From: CAZQYC01 sp964597495
GTDB taxonomy: Bacteria > Pseudomonadota > Gammaproteobacteria > Steroidobacterales > Steroidobacteraceae
Direction: 5' to 3'
Assembly (NCBI GenBank): GCA_964597495.1
Contig: CAZQYC010000075.1
Span: 1 to 19,385, forward strand
Length of the DNA stretch: 19,385 nucleotides
Shown: positions 1 to 7,180 of the stretch, piece by piece
Layout: each line of letters starts with the position of its first letter
How positions within the stretch are numbered: position 1 is the stretch's first letter
Program-made: the position numbers and the translations under genes
The notes under the pieces: generated by a model
Seen by the model: the letters and a program-made list of their open reading frames with translations, nothing else
Told to the model about the DNA's origin: nothing
The model's database searches: none

Positions 1-139
1 TGGATTTGTCGTTCAAGATTTCCACGACCAACACCACGCCTTCGTCGCTCGGGATATTGTCCGTAGCGATGCGCAGTTCGTGACCCAAGTTGAGCGCCTG
101 GGTGATCGAAGCAACTTTGTCGACGACAACTGTCTTCAT
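1..139 (-). CDS. Unrecognised conserved-looking protein, 5' end only (46 codons)
   Basis: The first 46 residues read MKTVVVDKVASITQAL and continue to LVVEILNDKS at the window edge. The start is well supported: a GGAGAG Shine-Dalgarno lies about 9 bases upstream of the ATG (complement of 149-154). The gene follows argG in the same direction with 88 bases between, so it may be cotranscribed and arginine-related, but that is inference from position. I do not recognise the family. It does not resemble the N-terminus of an ornithine or acetylornithine carbamoyltransferase, nor of ArgB, ArgC or ArgH. There is no signal peptide; the visible part looks like a soluble alternation of strands and helices. 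Confidence 0.6.
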   Translation of the reverse strand, partial: MKTVVVDKVASITQALNLGHELRIATDNIPSDEGVVLVVEILNDKS

Positions 140-186
140 TTCAATCTACTCTCCAAAAAAACTTCCCTCATCCGTGCTTCGCACGA

Positions 187-208
187 CCTCTCCCTGTTGC
201 GGGAGAGG
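187..208. repeat. REP-like hairpin between argG and the next gene
   Basis: A perfect 8-bp stem CCTCTCCC/GGGAGAGG with loop TGTTGC, followed by TTGGGGTGAGGG. It lies in the 88-base gap after argG. The same stem recurs at 1501-1523. Such CCCTCTCCC/GGGAGAGGG palindromes are typical dispersed intergenic REP-like elements. No T-run follows on the minus strand, so it is not a classic intrinsic terminator, though it could stabilise the mRNA end. Confidence 0.6.
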
Positions 209-227
209 GTTGGGGTGAGGGCTAAAA

Positions 228-1451
228 TTACTGCTTGCCCGCCCGATGCCAAAACATGCTGGTGAGCCCGACCATCTTCGAAAAGCCGAGCGCATCCGCC
301 GGCGTCCACTCGCCGGCTGCTTCGCCGTACACGCCTTTGGATACGGTCATCAACGAGAACGGCGAGGTCACGCCTTCGATGAACGCGTTGCCCGGACGAT
401 ACATCACTTTCACTTCTCCGCTCACGCGTTGTTGCGACGACACGAGCAACGCTTCGATGTCGCGGCACACGGGTTCCAAATGCTGCCCTTCGTGCACGAG
501 ATCGCCGTACGGTCCCGCCACCAATTCCTTCATACGCTGCTGACGTCCGGTGAGAACTAACTTTTCGAGTTCGCGATGCGCATCGATGAGAACGGCAGCC
601 GCCGGCGCTTCAAACGCTACGCGACCTTTCGTGCCGATAATCGTATCGCCCAAGTGGATGCCGCGGCCGACGCCGAATTTGGCGCCAATCGCCTCCACTT
701 TCTCGATCAAGGTCACGACATCGAGTTTTGCCCCGTCCAAACTGACCGGTACGCCTTTTTCAAAACCGATCGTGTGCGATTCGGGTGGCTTCGGATGGCT
801 GAACGCTTCCTTCGACAACACCCAAGCGTGATCCGGAATGCTGCCGTCGGAGGTCAGCGTTTCCTTACCGCCGATCGTCACGCCCCACAACCCGCGATTG
901 ACCGAATAGGCCGCGCCGTAGGGAGGAATGGGAAGCTTTTTATCCTCCAAGTACTTCAATTGTTCGGGACGTTTGAAGGCGCGATCGCGCACCGGCGCCA
1001 GGATCGTGAGTTCCGGCGCAAGCGTGCGCAGCGCCACTTCGAAACGCACTTGATCGTTACCGGCCGCCGTACATCCGTGGGCAACGATCTTCGTGCCCAA
1101 TTTGCGCGCGTATTCGGCAATCGTCTGCGCCTGCATCACGCGTTCTGCGCCCACGCAGAGCGGATACATTTGCCCGCGACGCACATTGCCCATGAGCAGG
1201 TACTTCAACACGGAATCGAAATAGCCCTTGCGCGCTTCGACAAGCACGTGATCTTTCGCGCCCAGCGCCTTCGCGCGCTGTTCCAGCACTTGCACGGAGT
1301 CCGCATCGAGACCGCCGGTATCGACGGTCACGGTAATGATCGGACGGTTGTAGGTTTCCTTCAGCCACGGCACAAGGAACGACGTGTCGAGGCCGCCGGA
1401 GAAAGCAAGCAGGATCGGTTCGGAACCGGAAGGAATGGTAGTGTCGGTCAT
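228..1451 (-). CDS. argG: Argininosuccinate synthase
   Basis: Cytosolic enzyme joining citrulline and aspartate with ATP to give argininosuccinate, the penultimate step of arginine synthesis. The 407-residue length fits the family. The N-terminal PP-loop SGGLDTS is at residues 18-24. The substrate and ATP site motif AHGCTAAGNDQVRFE is at about 123-137, and GGKETLTSDG at about 193-202. The segment MYPLCVGAERV (94-104), where the classical E. coli-unlike short form usually has YPLxTSLARP, places it in the Xanthomonas/Bacteroidetes-like sequence class. In those bacteria that class often accompanies the acetyl- or succinyl-citrulline route; that link is inference here. It lies 89 bases after argR on the same strand. 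No clear Shine-Dalgarno is seen before the ATG. Confidence 0.96.
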   Translation of the reverse strand: MTDTTIPSGSEPILLAFSGGLDTSFLVPWLKETYNRPIITVTVDTGGLDADSVQVLEQRAKALGAKDHVLVEARKGYFDSVLKYLLMGNVRRGQMYPLCVGAERVMQAQTIAEYARKLGTKIVAHGCTAAGNDQVRFEVALRTLAPELTILAPVRDRAFKRPEQLKYLEDKKLPIPPYGAAYSVNRGLWGVTIGGKETLTSDGSIPDHAWVLSKEAFSHPKPPESHTIGFEKGVPVSLDGAKLDVVTLIEKVEAIGAKFGVGRGIHLGDTIIGTKGRVAFEAPAAAVLIDAHRELEKLVLTGRQQRMKELVAGPYGDLVHEGQHLEPVCRDIEALLVSSQQRVSGEVKVMYRPGNAFIEGVTSPFSLMTVSKGVYGEAAGEWTPADALGFSKMVGLTSMFWHRAGKQ

Positions 1452-1500
1452 GGAAGGAGTGATGGGTAAGGATAAAGATAATTAAGTGCCAGCCTCTTTA

Positions 1501-1523
1501 CCCTCTCCCCTCGCGGGAGAGGG
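1501..1523. repeat. REP-like hairpin between argR and argG
   Basis: A perfect 9-bp stem CCCTCTCCC/GGGAGAGGG with the 5-base loop CTCGC, in the 89-base gap between argR and argG. It is the second copy of the element at 187-208, in the same orientation, with a similar purine-rich tail on its right side. It may separate argR and argG transcript levels by stabilising or ending the upstream message; no U-tract is evident. Confidence 0.6.
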
Positions 1524-1540
1524 CAAGGCGAGGCGGTTCT

Positions 1541-1996
1541 TCAAAGACGGAAAACCTCGTGCAAGCGCTCCACGAGTTTTTTCTGCGCGCGTGCATCCAC
1601 GGTGGCGATGAAGATAGTGTCGTCGCCGGCAATGGTGCCGACGACTTCAGCCCATGCCGAACTGTCGATGGCGTCGGCGACGCCTTGCGCACCCGCAGTC
1701 GTCGTCTTGATAACGGTGAGCGAGGGGCCGGCCGTTTTAATCTGCACGACAAACGCAGCGACCGCCGCAAAAGAATTTTTGGGAACGGCACTGTCGCTGG
1801 AGGGCACGATATAGCGATCCCCAGCCTTTGCGACATGCAGCTCGCGCAAATCGCGGCTGACGCTCGACTGCGTCGCGTCGAAACCCTGTTTCTTCAACAG
1901 CCTAACCAACTCATCCTGCTTGCCCACCGGCGATTCTCGGATGATCCGAAGCAGGGCGGCGCGGCGGGAAACCGGATGTTGGAGCTCGGCGGACAT
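1541..1996 (-). CDS. argR: Arginine repressor ArgR
   Basis: Hexameric, arginine-responsive DNA-binding regulator of arginine genes. With the ATG at 1996 it has 151 residues, a normal length. The N-terminal winged helix-turn-helix contains TQSSVSRDLRELH (42-54), nearly the family signature. The C-terminal oligomerisation and arginine-binding domain contains EVVGTIAGDDTIFIAT (about 117-132), including the paired Asp residues that bind arginine in known ArgR proteins. An in-frame TTG at 2008 would add four residues; neither start has a strong Shine-Dalgarno and the ATG is preferred. Paired ARG-box-like sites lie 28-61 bases upstream of the ATG, which suggests autoregulation. argG follows on the same strand. 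Confidence 0.93.
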   Translation of the reverse strand: MSAELQHPVSRRAALLRIIRESPVGKQDELVRLLKKQGFDATQSSVSRDLRELHVAKAGDRYIVPSSDSAVPKNSFAAVAAFVVQIKTAGPSLTVIKTTTAGAQGVADAIDSSAWAEVVGTIAGDDTIFIATVDARAQKKLVERLHEVFRL

Positions 1997-2023
1997 AAGT
2001 TGAGTCAACTGGCAAGACGGCTA

Positions 2024-2057
2024 TGCATAAAGTTGCAGCATCGTGCATAAATATGCA
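2024..2057. promoter_or_regulatory. Tandem ARG-box-like operator upstream of argR
   Basis: Two 14-base sites, TGCATAAAGTTGCA (2024-2037) and TGCATAAATATGCA (2044-2057), lie just upstream of argR. The second is a palindrome of TGCATA and TATGCA half-sites around AA. Both match the core layout of the enterobacterial ARG box (TGAATA-N2-TATTCA), with C in place of A at the third position of each half-site. Their centres are 20 bp apart, about two helical turns, as expected for one ArgR hexamer bound to a box pair. The role is inferred from sequence and position. Confidence 0.65.
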
Positions 2058-2092
2058 GAGGCTGTCAAGCGAAAAATTGGCGTTTCACACGC

Positions 2093-2212
2093 CGTCATTC
2101 CGACGTACTGGGAATTGCTCCTGCATTCCCAGCATGACCTCCATCCTTAGAGGCCCAAAGTCGGAATCCATCCGAATTAAGAAAATGGACACCGGCCTAC
2201 GCTGGTGTGACG
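2093..2212. repeat. Dispersed palindromic repeat, copy 1
   Basis: An element of about 120 bp with inverted ends CGTCA...TGACG. Nested hairpins include CTGGGAAT/ATTCCCAG (2108-2115 and 2125-2132) inside GTCAT/ATGAC, plus ATTCCGAC/GTCGGAAT arms (2097-2104 and 2160-2167). A reverse-oriented copy lies at 3269-3384; both share the core GCTCCTGC then ATGACCTCC then AGGCC. It resembles the non-coding CGTCATTCC...GGGGTGACG intergenic repeats of many proteobacteria. Together with the ARG-box region it occupies most of the 264-base gap between argR and the SPFH gene; no gene is seen in that gap. Confidence 0.65.
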
Positions 2213-2310
2213 AATAAATCGGAATCGCTAGTAGCGAGCGCCTTCATGCCGACTTTCCGCGTCGCCGATAGCTCCTTCCGCTATAGTACCGGCGCCCAAA
2301 AACCGGCAAT

Positions 2311-2317
2311 GGAGGAG
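2311..2317 (+). promoter_or_regulatory. Ribosome binding site of the SPFH gene
   Basis: A strong GGAGGAG lies 5 bases before the ATG at 2323 and fixes the start of the SPFH-family protein. Confidence 0.8.
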
Positions 2318-2322
2318 CGATC

Positions 2323-3222
2323 ATGGCAAATACGTACGGTGACGATTCGCTAGGCGCACGCATCCGCGCTTTTCTCGGTCGAAGCATTCTCTTGATCGTA
2401 TTCATCGTGCTCGGATTTATTCTCTTTGGCGGCATGTTCGGCACGATCGCCACCGGAAACGTCGGCGTGCGCACTACGCTCGGCATCATGAGCCAAGAGG
2501 AAGTCACTCCTGGCGTGTACGTGAAGTGGCCGATCATTTCCAAGGTCCAGGAATTCACGGCGAAGGAACTCGCCATCGATTTGACCGATCTGACGCCCAA
2601 GGCCAAGGACAATCTGTCGCTTCGCGATATGGACATCACCATTTACTACCGCGCCGAGGCACAATCCATCGCCGAGCTAGGCGCCAAATACGCAGGGCAA
2701 TCGGAGCGTTCGAACGAGGGTTATTTCCTGCCTGCTTACAATCTGGTGTACCGCGTCGCCCGCAACACGGCCTATGAGGAGGTGGCGCGGGTCGATTCGC
2801 TCGTTATGCACACGCGACGTGACGAATTGAGCAGTGCCATTCACGAAAGCATGCAGAAGGAACTCGAGGAATCCGATCCCGGCGTATTCAAGGTAACCCG
2901 TGTGGTCATTCGCGCCGTCGCCACCGACCCGTCGATCGAACAATCGATTCGCGACGCCGTCGCCAATCAGAAGAAATTGGAAGCGATGGAAGTGCAAACC
3001 AAGATCGCGCAGCGCGAGGCGGAAATTAAAGTCACGGAAGCCAAGGGCATCGCCGAATCGAATCGCATTATCTCGGGTAGCCTGACGCGCGAGTATCTGC
3101 AGCACGAAGCGAATCAAGCACTGCTCAAATTCGCGCAAAGCGGTAATACCAGCACTGTCATCATGCCGGCAGGCATGAACGTAGCGCCGCTCATCAATGT
3201 CAATGCCGGCGATAAGAAATAA
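2323..3222 (+). CDS. SPFH/Band 7 (prohibitin-like) membrane protein
   Basis: 299 residues. One hydrophobic segment near the N-terminus (about 20-40, ILLIVFIVLGFILFGG) anchors it in the inner membrane. The SPFH/Band 7 domain follows: the early segment TGNVGVRTTLG (44-54), then GVYVKWPIISKV (64-75), and a basic/acidic helical region toward the C-terminus rich in Glu, Lys and Ala (about 205-250, including AQREAEIKVTEAKG), typical of the coiled coil by which these proteins oligomerise. Family members build membrane microdomains and often modulate membrane proteases such as FtsH; no partner gene is adjacent, so the specific role is unknown. It stands alone between two inverted repeat copies and has a strong ribosome binding site. 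Confidence 0.9.
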   Translation: MANTYGDDSLGARIRAFLGRSILLIVFIVLGFILFGGMFGTIATGNVGVRTTLGIMSQEEVTPGVYVKWPIISKVQEFTAKELAIDLTDLTPKAKDNLSLRDMDITIYYRAEAQSIAELGAKYAGQSERSNEGYFLPAYNLVYRVARNTAYEEVARVDSLVMHTRRDELSSAIHESMQKELEESDPGVFKVTRVVIRAVATDPSIEQSIRDAVANQKKLEAMEVQTKIAQREAEIKVTEAKGIAESNRIISGSLTREYLQHEANQALLKFAQSGNTSTVIMPAGMNVAPLINVNAGDKK

Positions 3223-3268
3223 AGGAGCATTCGCTGCCGCACGAGTTCTATGGGCATTGAAAGCAAGT

Positions 3269-3384
3269 CGTCACCCCGGCGTAAGGCCTCCACGGAAGGA
3301 GGTCATACCGAAAACGCAGGAGCGGTTTTCAGTAGGCCGGGGTCCATCTCTAAGTGATGGATTCCGATTGTCATCGGAATGACG
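3269..3384. repeat. Dispersed palindromic repeat, copy 2 (inverted)
   Basis: About 116 bp. Read on the minus strand it begins CGTCATTCCGAT and ends CCGGGGTGACG, with the same internal core as the copy at 2093-2212 but in the opposite orientation. It sits in the 288-base gap between the SPFH gene and the transporter operon. The rest of that gap (3223-3268 and 3385-3510) shows no gene or convincing promoter. Confidence 0.65.
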
Positions 3385-3510
3385 ACACTCGGGTAAGTCA
3401 GACGAGCTGTCGTTATACGACGAACAAAATCGGGGCAACGCTTCAGCTCATAGGCTTACGCTGTTAGGATCAGCATTCCATACAGTGTCGTTGTCGCCTT
3501 ATCTATCACA

Positions 3511-4632
3511 ATGCTTCTCGCTACCGATCTTTCCGGCGATGCGCTGACGCTGCGTTTAAGCGGCGATTGGTCGATCGAGAACGCGACGAGCCTCGAACGA
3601 TCGCTGGCCAAGGTGGAGGTCGGGCATGCCAAGCGCATCCATGTCGACTCCACCCATCTGGACTTTCTCGACTTGACGGCGGCGCTGTTGCTGCATAGGC
3701 GTCTCAAAGCCCTATCCGCCGGCGGCGTCAAAATTGAATTCAACGGTACCCGGCCTAGTCAACTGACCTTCATCGAGGAACTCTCACAAGCCAAGAGAGC
3801 ATCGGCAACCGGCTCCGCCGAAGAAGAGGAAGCGGTGACGGCCGCCGTGGCCAAGGTCGGAAAATTCTTCGTCGAGCAGCGGGCCAATCTGCGCACGGCG
3901 CTCGAATTCTACGGACGCATCCTAGTCACCTTCCTAGCCACACTCACGCATCCCAAGCGCCTGCGCCTGGCGTCGGTGGCAAGGCATGTCTACGAGACAG
4001 GGATTCAAGCCATTCCGATCGTTGCGTTGATCGCGTTTTTGATCACCGTAGTCATTGCCTACATCGGCGCGCAACAGCTCGAACAATTCGGCGCCGAAAT
4101 TTTCACCGTCGACTTGGTAACGATCGGTGTCTTGCGCGAAATGGGCGTGCTGCTCACGGCCATCATCGTAGCCGGCCGCTCGGGTAGCGCATTCGCGGCG
4201 GAAATCGGCGTCATGCAATTGAACGATGAAGTGGACGCGCTCAAATCCATCGGCATGAATCCCTACGAAGTGCTCGTGTTGCCGCGTGTGCTCGGCTTGG
4301 TGATCGCGCTTCCGCTGCTCACGATCCTCGCCGACGCCATGGGACTCGCCGGCGGCGCGTTGCTTTGTTCGTGGTTGCTCGACATCTCCATTCCGCAATT
4401 CGTCGCGCGTATGCAAGACGCCTTAGCGCCGACCACCTTCTGGGCGGGCTTCATCAAATCGCCGGCCTTCGCTTTTTTAATCGCGATGACGGGCACCTAT
4501 CGCGGCATGCAAGTTCGCGACTCGTCACGGGAACTCGGGCGCCTCACGACCGTTGCCGTGGTGCAGGCGATTTTCCTGGTGATTCTCGCGAATGCGGTGT
4601 TTGCGATCATTTACATGAAGGTGGACTTCTAG
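3511..4632 (+). CDS. MCE-transporter permease with N-terminal STAS domain (MlaB-MlaE fusion)
   Basis: 373 residues. Residues 1-90 form a STAS domain like MlaB, with the loop DFLDLTAALLL (51-61) at the place of the regulatory Ser/Thr motif. A charged linker (about 95-125) leads to an MlaE-type permease (about 130-373) with several membrane helices. The family hallmark is plain: REMGVLLTAIIVAGRSGSAF (209-228), then EVDALKSIGMNPYEVLVLPR. It forms the inner-membrane channel of an MCE lipid ABC transporter with the ATPase and MCE protein encoded downstream. In E. coli MlaB and MlaE are separate proteins; the fused form is known elsewhere. The ATG at 3511 has no clear Shine-Dalgarno. The stop codon lies within the first CTAG of a heptamer repeat. 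Confidence 0.94.
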   Translation: MLLATDLSGDALTLRLSGDWSIENATSLERSLAKVEVGHAKRIHVDSTHLDFLDLTAALLLHRRLKALSAGGVKIEFNGTRPSQLTFIEELSQAKRASATGSAEEEEAVTAAVAKVGKFFVEQRANLRTALEFYGRILVTFLATLTHPKRLRLASVARHVYETGIQAIPIVALIAFLITVVIAYIGAQQLEQFGAEIFTVDLVTIGVLREMGVLLTAIIVAGRSGSAFAAEIGVMQLNDEVDALKSIGMNPYEVLVLPRVLGLVIALPLLTILADAMGLAGGALLCSWLLDISIPQFVARMQDALAPTTFWAGFIKSPAFAFLIAMTGTYRGMQVRDSSRELGRLTTVAVVQAIFLVILANAVFAIIYMKVDF

Positions 4633-4663
4633 AAGCCGCTAGGCTCTAGTTGCTAGCCACTAG
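4629..4663. repeat. CTAG heptamer repeat, copy 1
   Basis: CTAG at 4629, 4639, 4646, 4653 and 4660. The last four are exactly 7 bp apart (units CTAGGCT, CTAGTTG, CTAGCCA, CTAGCAA). The first CTAG contains the stop codon of the permease gene. It opens the 137-base gap before the ATPase gene. Confidence 0.6.
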
Positions 4664-4746
4664 CAAGATAATGAATGAGGAACATGAAGACAGCGACTAT
4701 CTACCACGTTCGGCGCAAAGCGATGTTTGCGTCGACTTCGGATTGG

Positions 4747-4768
4747 CTAGAAGTTAGCGGCTAGTCGC
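4747..4768. repeat. CTAG heptamer repeat, copy 2, abutting the ATPase start
   Basis: Units CTAGAAG, TTAGCGG and CTAGTCG start at 4747, 4754 and 4761, so the spacing is 7 bp. The array ends 1-2 bases before the ATG at 4770 and occupies the place where a ribosome binding site would be; no Shine-Dalgarno is seen. Confidence 0.6.
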
Positions 4769-4769
4769 C

Positions 4770-5552
4770 ATGTCCGATTCTCCCCTCATCTCCGTCCGCA
4801 ACGTCGTCAATCGCTTTGGCACGCAAGTCGTACATGACGGCGTAAGTTTCGACGTTCATCGTGGCGAAGTATTGGGTATCGTCGGAAGTTCCGGCAGCGG
4901 TAAATCGGTGCTCTTGCGTACGATGCTGGGTCTCCACCGGCCCAATTCAGGCACGGTGTCCATCGAGGGGAAAGACATTACTCAGCTCTCCGACGAACAA
5001 CTCCTTGCCGTGAAAAGGCGCTACGGCGTGACGTTTCAACACGGCGCGCTTTTTACGGCGCTTAGCGTCGCGGAAAACGTGCAATTACCCATGCGCGAGC
5101 ACTTCCATCTTGACGACGACCTGTTGGCGGCGTTGACGGAGCTGCGGCTGCGCATGGTGGGGCTGCCGGTGGAAGCGGGAGCGAAACTTCCGTCGCAGCT
5201 GTCCGGCGGCATGATCAAGCGCGCCGGGCTTGCACGAGCACTGGCGCTCGACCCTACCATTTTGTTCTTGGACGAACCGACGTCCGGTCTCGATCCGATT
5301 TCGGCCGCGGCATTCGACCACCTGGTGGCATCGCTGCAGAAGAGCCTGCAGCTCACCGTGGTGATGATTACGCACGATCTCGACACGATCCTGGCAACCT
5401 GCGACCGCGTTGCGGTGCTGGTCGACAAGAAAATGACCGTCGATACGCTCGAAGGAATCATGCAGAATCCGCATCCGTGGATACACGACTACTTTCATGG
5501 CGTGCGTGCCCGTGCCGCGCATGCCTCAACCGGTAAAACCCATGGAACGTGA
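4770..5552 (+). CDS. MCE-transporter ATPase (MlaF-type)
   Basis: 260-residue cytoplasmic ATP-binding subunit powering the MCE lipid transporter. Motifs in order: Walker A GSSGSGKS (39-46), Q-loop glutamine 90 in VTFQHGALF, ABC signature LSGGM (144-148) followed by KRAGLARAL, Walker B ILFLDEP (164-170), D-loop SGLDP (172-176) and switch histidine 202 in MITHD. LSGGMIKRAGLARAL is typical of the MlaF branch. It lies between the permease and MCE genes; its last 11 bases overlap the start of the MCE gene, so the two are translationally coupled. The start region lacks a visible Shine-Dalgarno and is preceded by a CTAG heptamer repeat, which is unusual. Confidence 0.95.
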   Translation: MSDSPLISVRNVVNRFGTQVVHDGVSFDVHRGEVLGIVGSSGSGKSVLLRTMLGLHRPNSGTVSIEGKDITQLSDEQLLAVKRRYGVTFQHGALFTALSVAENVQLPMREHFHLDDDLLAALTELRLRMVGLPVEAGAKLPSQLSGGMIKRAGLARALALDPTILFLDEPTSGLDPISAAAFDHLVASLQKSLQLTVVMITHDLDTILATCDRVAVLVDKKMTVDTLEGIMQNPHPWIHDYFHGVRARAAHASTGKTHGT

Positions 5553-6477
5553 CGCCAATTACGTGGCCGTCGGCGCGTTTATGCTGCTGTTGATCGCGAT
5601 GGCGGTCGGCTTCGTGCTTTGGTATTCGAAAGCCGGCGATGCTCGCAACTACATCACCTACGAGATCTACTTCGAAGGTAGCGTCAGCGGGTTGGATCAG
5701 GGAGGCGCGGTGCGCTATCTCGGCGTCGATGTCGGACGCGTGCGTCGTTTGAGCATCGACCCCAAACAGCCGAGCCGCGTCAAGGTTATCGTGGAAGTTG
5801 ACGACAGCGCGCCGATCTCCGCCGCCACGCGCGCCAGTCTCAACATGCAAGGTGTAACCGGGCTTCTCTTCATCAACTTGAAGCAAGTGCAGGGCGTCGA
5901 TCCTTCCGCGCCGCCGCGGCAAGGCGAGCGCTATCCGATGATCGAATCGATGGACTCGGACTTCGATGCGTTATTGACTAACCTGCCCGAATTGGTGGGC
6001 CGCGCTTCCGCGCTCGTCGACAACATCGACAAAGTGTTCTCGGAAAAAAACCTGAATGCCGTCACTCAAACGCTTGAGAATCTCCGCGCTACGAGCCAAG
6101 GCATGCCGAAAATCGCCGCCAAGGTCACCGATTTGATCGACGATTTGAAAGTGACGCTCGCCGAAGTCAACAACGCGGCCGCGAGCATTCGCACCATCGC
6201 CGACGATTCTCGCCCACAAGTTAAGCAGACGATCGAAAGCCTGCGAGTCGCGGCGGAGAATCTATCGAAAACCTCCGAACGCGTGAGCTCCTTCGTGAAC
6301 GACGCCGAAGCTCAAGTGGGACACTTGAGCGAACACGGTTTGTTCGAGCTTGAACGCCTGCTGCGCGATGCGCGCTCAGCGGCCAATGAGTTCCGTGATT
6401 TATCGCGTAGCCTCAAACAACAGCCGTCGCAGTTGATGTACGAAAAGCCGGCGAGCGGCGTGGAGATTCGGCGATGA
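5542..6477 (+). CDS. MCE-domain protein (MlaD-type), membrane anchored
   Basis: 311 residues from the ATG at 5542 (MERDANYVAVGAF). Longer in-frame starts at 5497 and 5521 run further into the ATPase gene and add a proline-rich stretch before the usual short cytoplasmic tail, so they are less likely. One membrane anchor (about 8-28) precedes a single MCE domain (about 38-120) with SGLDQGGAVRYLGVDVGRV and TRASLNMQGVTGLLFINL. The long remaining periplasmic part (about 145-290) looks helical and probably forms the hexameric tube seen in MCE proteins. It binds and passes lipids across the periplasm with the permease and ATPase. It overlaps the next gene by ATGA. Confidence 0.92.
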   Translation: MERDANYVAVGAFMLLLIAMAVGFVLWYSKAGDARNYITYEIYFEGSVSGLDQGGAVRYLGVDVGRVRRLSIDPKQPSRVKVIVEVDDSAPISAATRASLNMQGVTGLLFINLKQVQGVDPSAPPRQGERYPMIESMDSDFDALLTNLPELVGRASALVDNIDKVFSEKNLNAVTQTLENLRATSQGMPKIAAKVTDLIDDLKVTLAEVNNAAASIRTIADDSRPQVKQTIESLRVAAENLSKTSERVSSFVNDAEAQVGHLSEHGLFELERLLRDARSAANEFRDLSRSLKQQPSQLMYEKPASGVEIRR

Positions 6478-7109
6478 AGCGTCCCAGTGGTCGACTCATT
6501 AATATAGTGACGCTGACGGCGATCGGAATCGCCTTCTCGGCATGCACCGGTTCACTGCTGGAAACGAAGCTCCCGGTTCCGACGATTTACGTGCTCGCCG
6601 CCGCACCGCCGAATGAATCGAATACAACGGCGTCCACCGTCGATCTCGCGATCTCCGCTCCCACCACCGCGCCGGGTCTCGACACGGATCGCATCGCCGT
6701 TCTTAAAGAGACACGTCGGCTCGATTACTATCGGGAAGCGCAATGGGGAGCAGCCCTGCCGCAGGTTGCACAGGCACTGATCGTCGGCTCGCTGCAGAAT
6801 CAAAAGCTGTTTCGCAGCGTCACTCCAGAACAAGCGCGCGTCACGGCGAATTACTTATTCGACCTGGAAGTTCGGGACTTTCAAGCGGAGTATGCCAGCG
6901 AATCGTCCGCACCCACGGTTCGGGTGACGTTCATCGGCTCGCTCATTCGCATCAAAGACCGCAAGCTCGCCGGTGTCTTTCCGGTGACCATCGCCGTCCC
7001 GGCCTCGGACAATCGTCTCGGCGCCGTGGTCGAAGCCTTCGAATCCGCAGGACGGCAGGCCGCTTTGTCATTAGGTAAACAAGCGGCAACCGCTATCGCG
7101 GCAAATTAA
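6474..7109 (+). CDS. PqiC-like lipoprotein, auxiliary component of the MCE transporter
   Basis: 211 residues. The signal peptide ends in the lipobox FSAC with the lipid-bearing cysteine at residue 24; the following residues TGSL carry no Asp at +2, which fits outer-membrane sorting. The mature part matches the ABC-type transport auxiliary lipoprotein family: YVLAAAPP near the start (about 39-46), DTDRIAVLKETRRLDYY (about 70-86) and a helical C-terminus. In Pqi-type systems this lipoprotein sits at the outer membrane beneath or around the MCE tube. The start codon overlaps the MCE stop (ATGA), so it is the last gene of the coupled operon. No MlaA or MlaC partner is present here. Confidence 0.9.
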   Translation: MKRPSGRLINIVTLTAIGIAFSACTGSLLETKLPVPTIYVLAAAPPNESNTTASTVDLAISAPTTAPGLDTDRIAVLKETRRLDYYREAQWGAALPQVAQALIVGSLQNQKLFRSVTPEQARVTANYLFDLEVRDFQAEYASESSAPTVRVTFIGSLIRIKDRKLAGVFPVTIAVPASDNRLGAVVEAFESAGRQAALSLGKQAATAIAAN

Positions 7110-7180
7110 GGCCGAATCTGGCCATTTACACCGCTTCCCGACGGTGACACGCGAAACGGACAGCGCGTAGACTGGCTGCC

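Noticed and set aside
1..139. Carbamoyltransferase (argF or the acetylornithine type) as the gene after argG
   Set aside because: The 46 visible residues lack the expected N-terminal pattern of that family; left unassigned.
576..1469. Long plus-strand open frame (297 codons) opposite argG
   Set aside because: It is antisense to a clear argG, rich in Arg and His as expected from the reverse reading of a GC-rich gene, and matches no family.
4684..4764. 26-codon frame starting MKTATIYHVRRK in the gap between permease and ATPase genes, with GAGG upstream
   Set aside because: Too short, ends inside the CTAG heptamer repeat and has no known relatives; it may be chance.
7144..7173. Promoter for the Uma2 gene (GTGACA, 18 bases, TAGACT)
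   Set aside because: Both hexamers are weak matches and such pairs are expected by chance; not listed as a feature.
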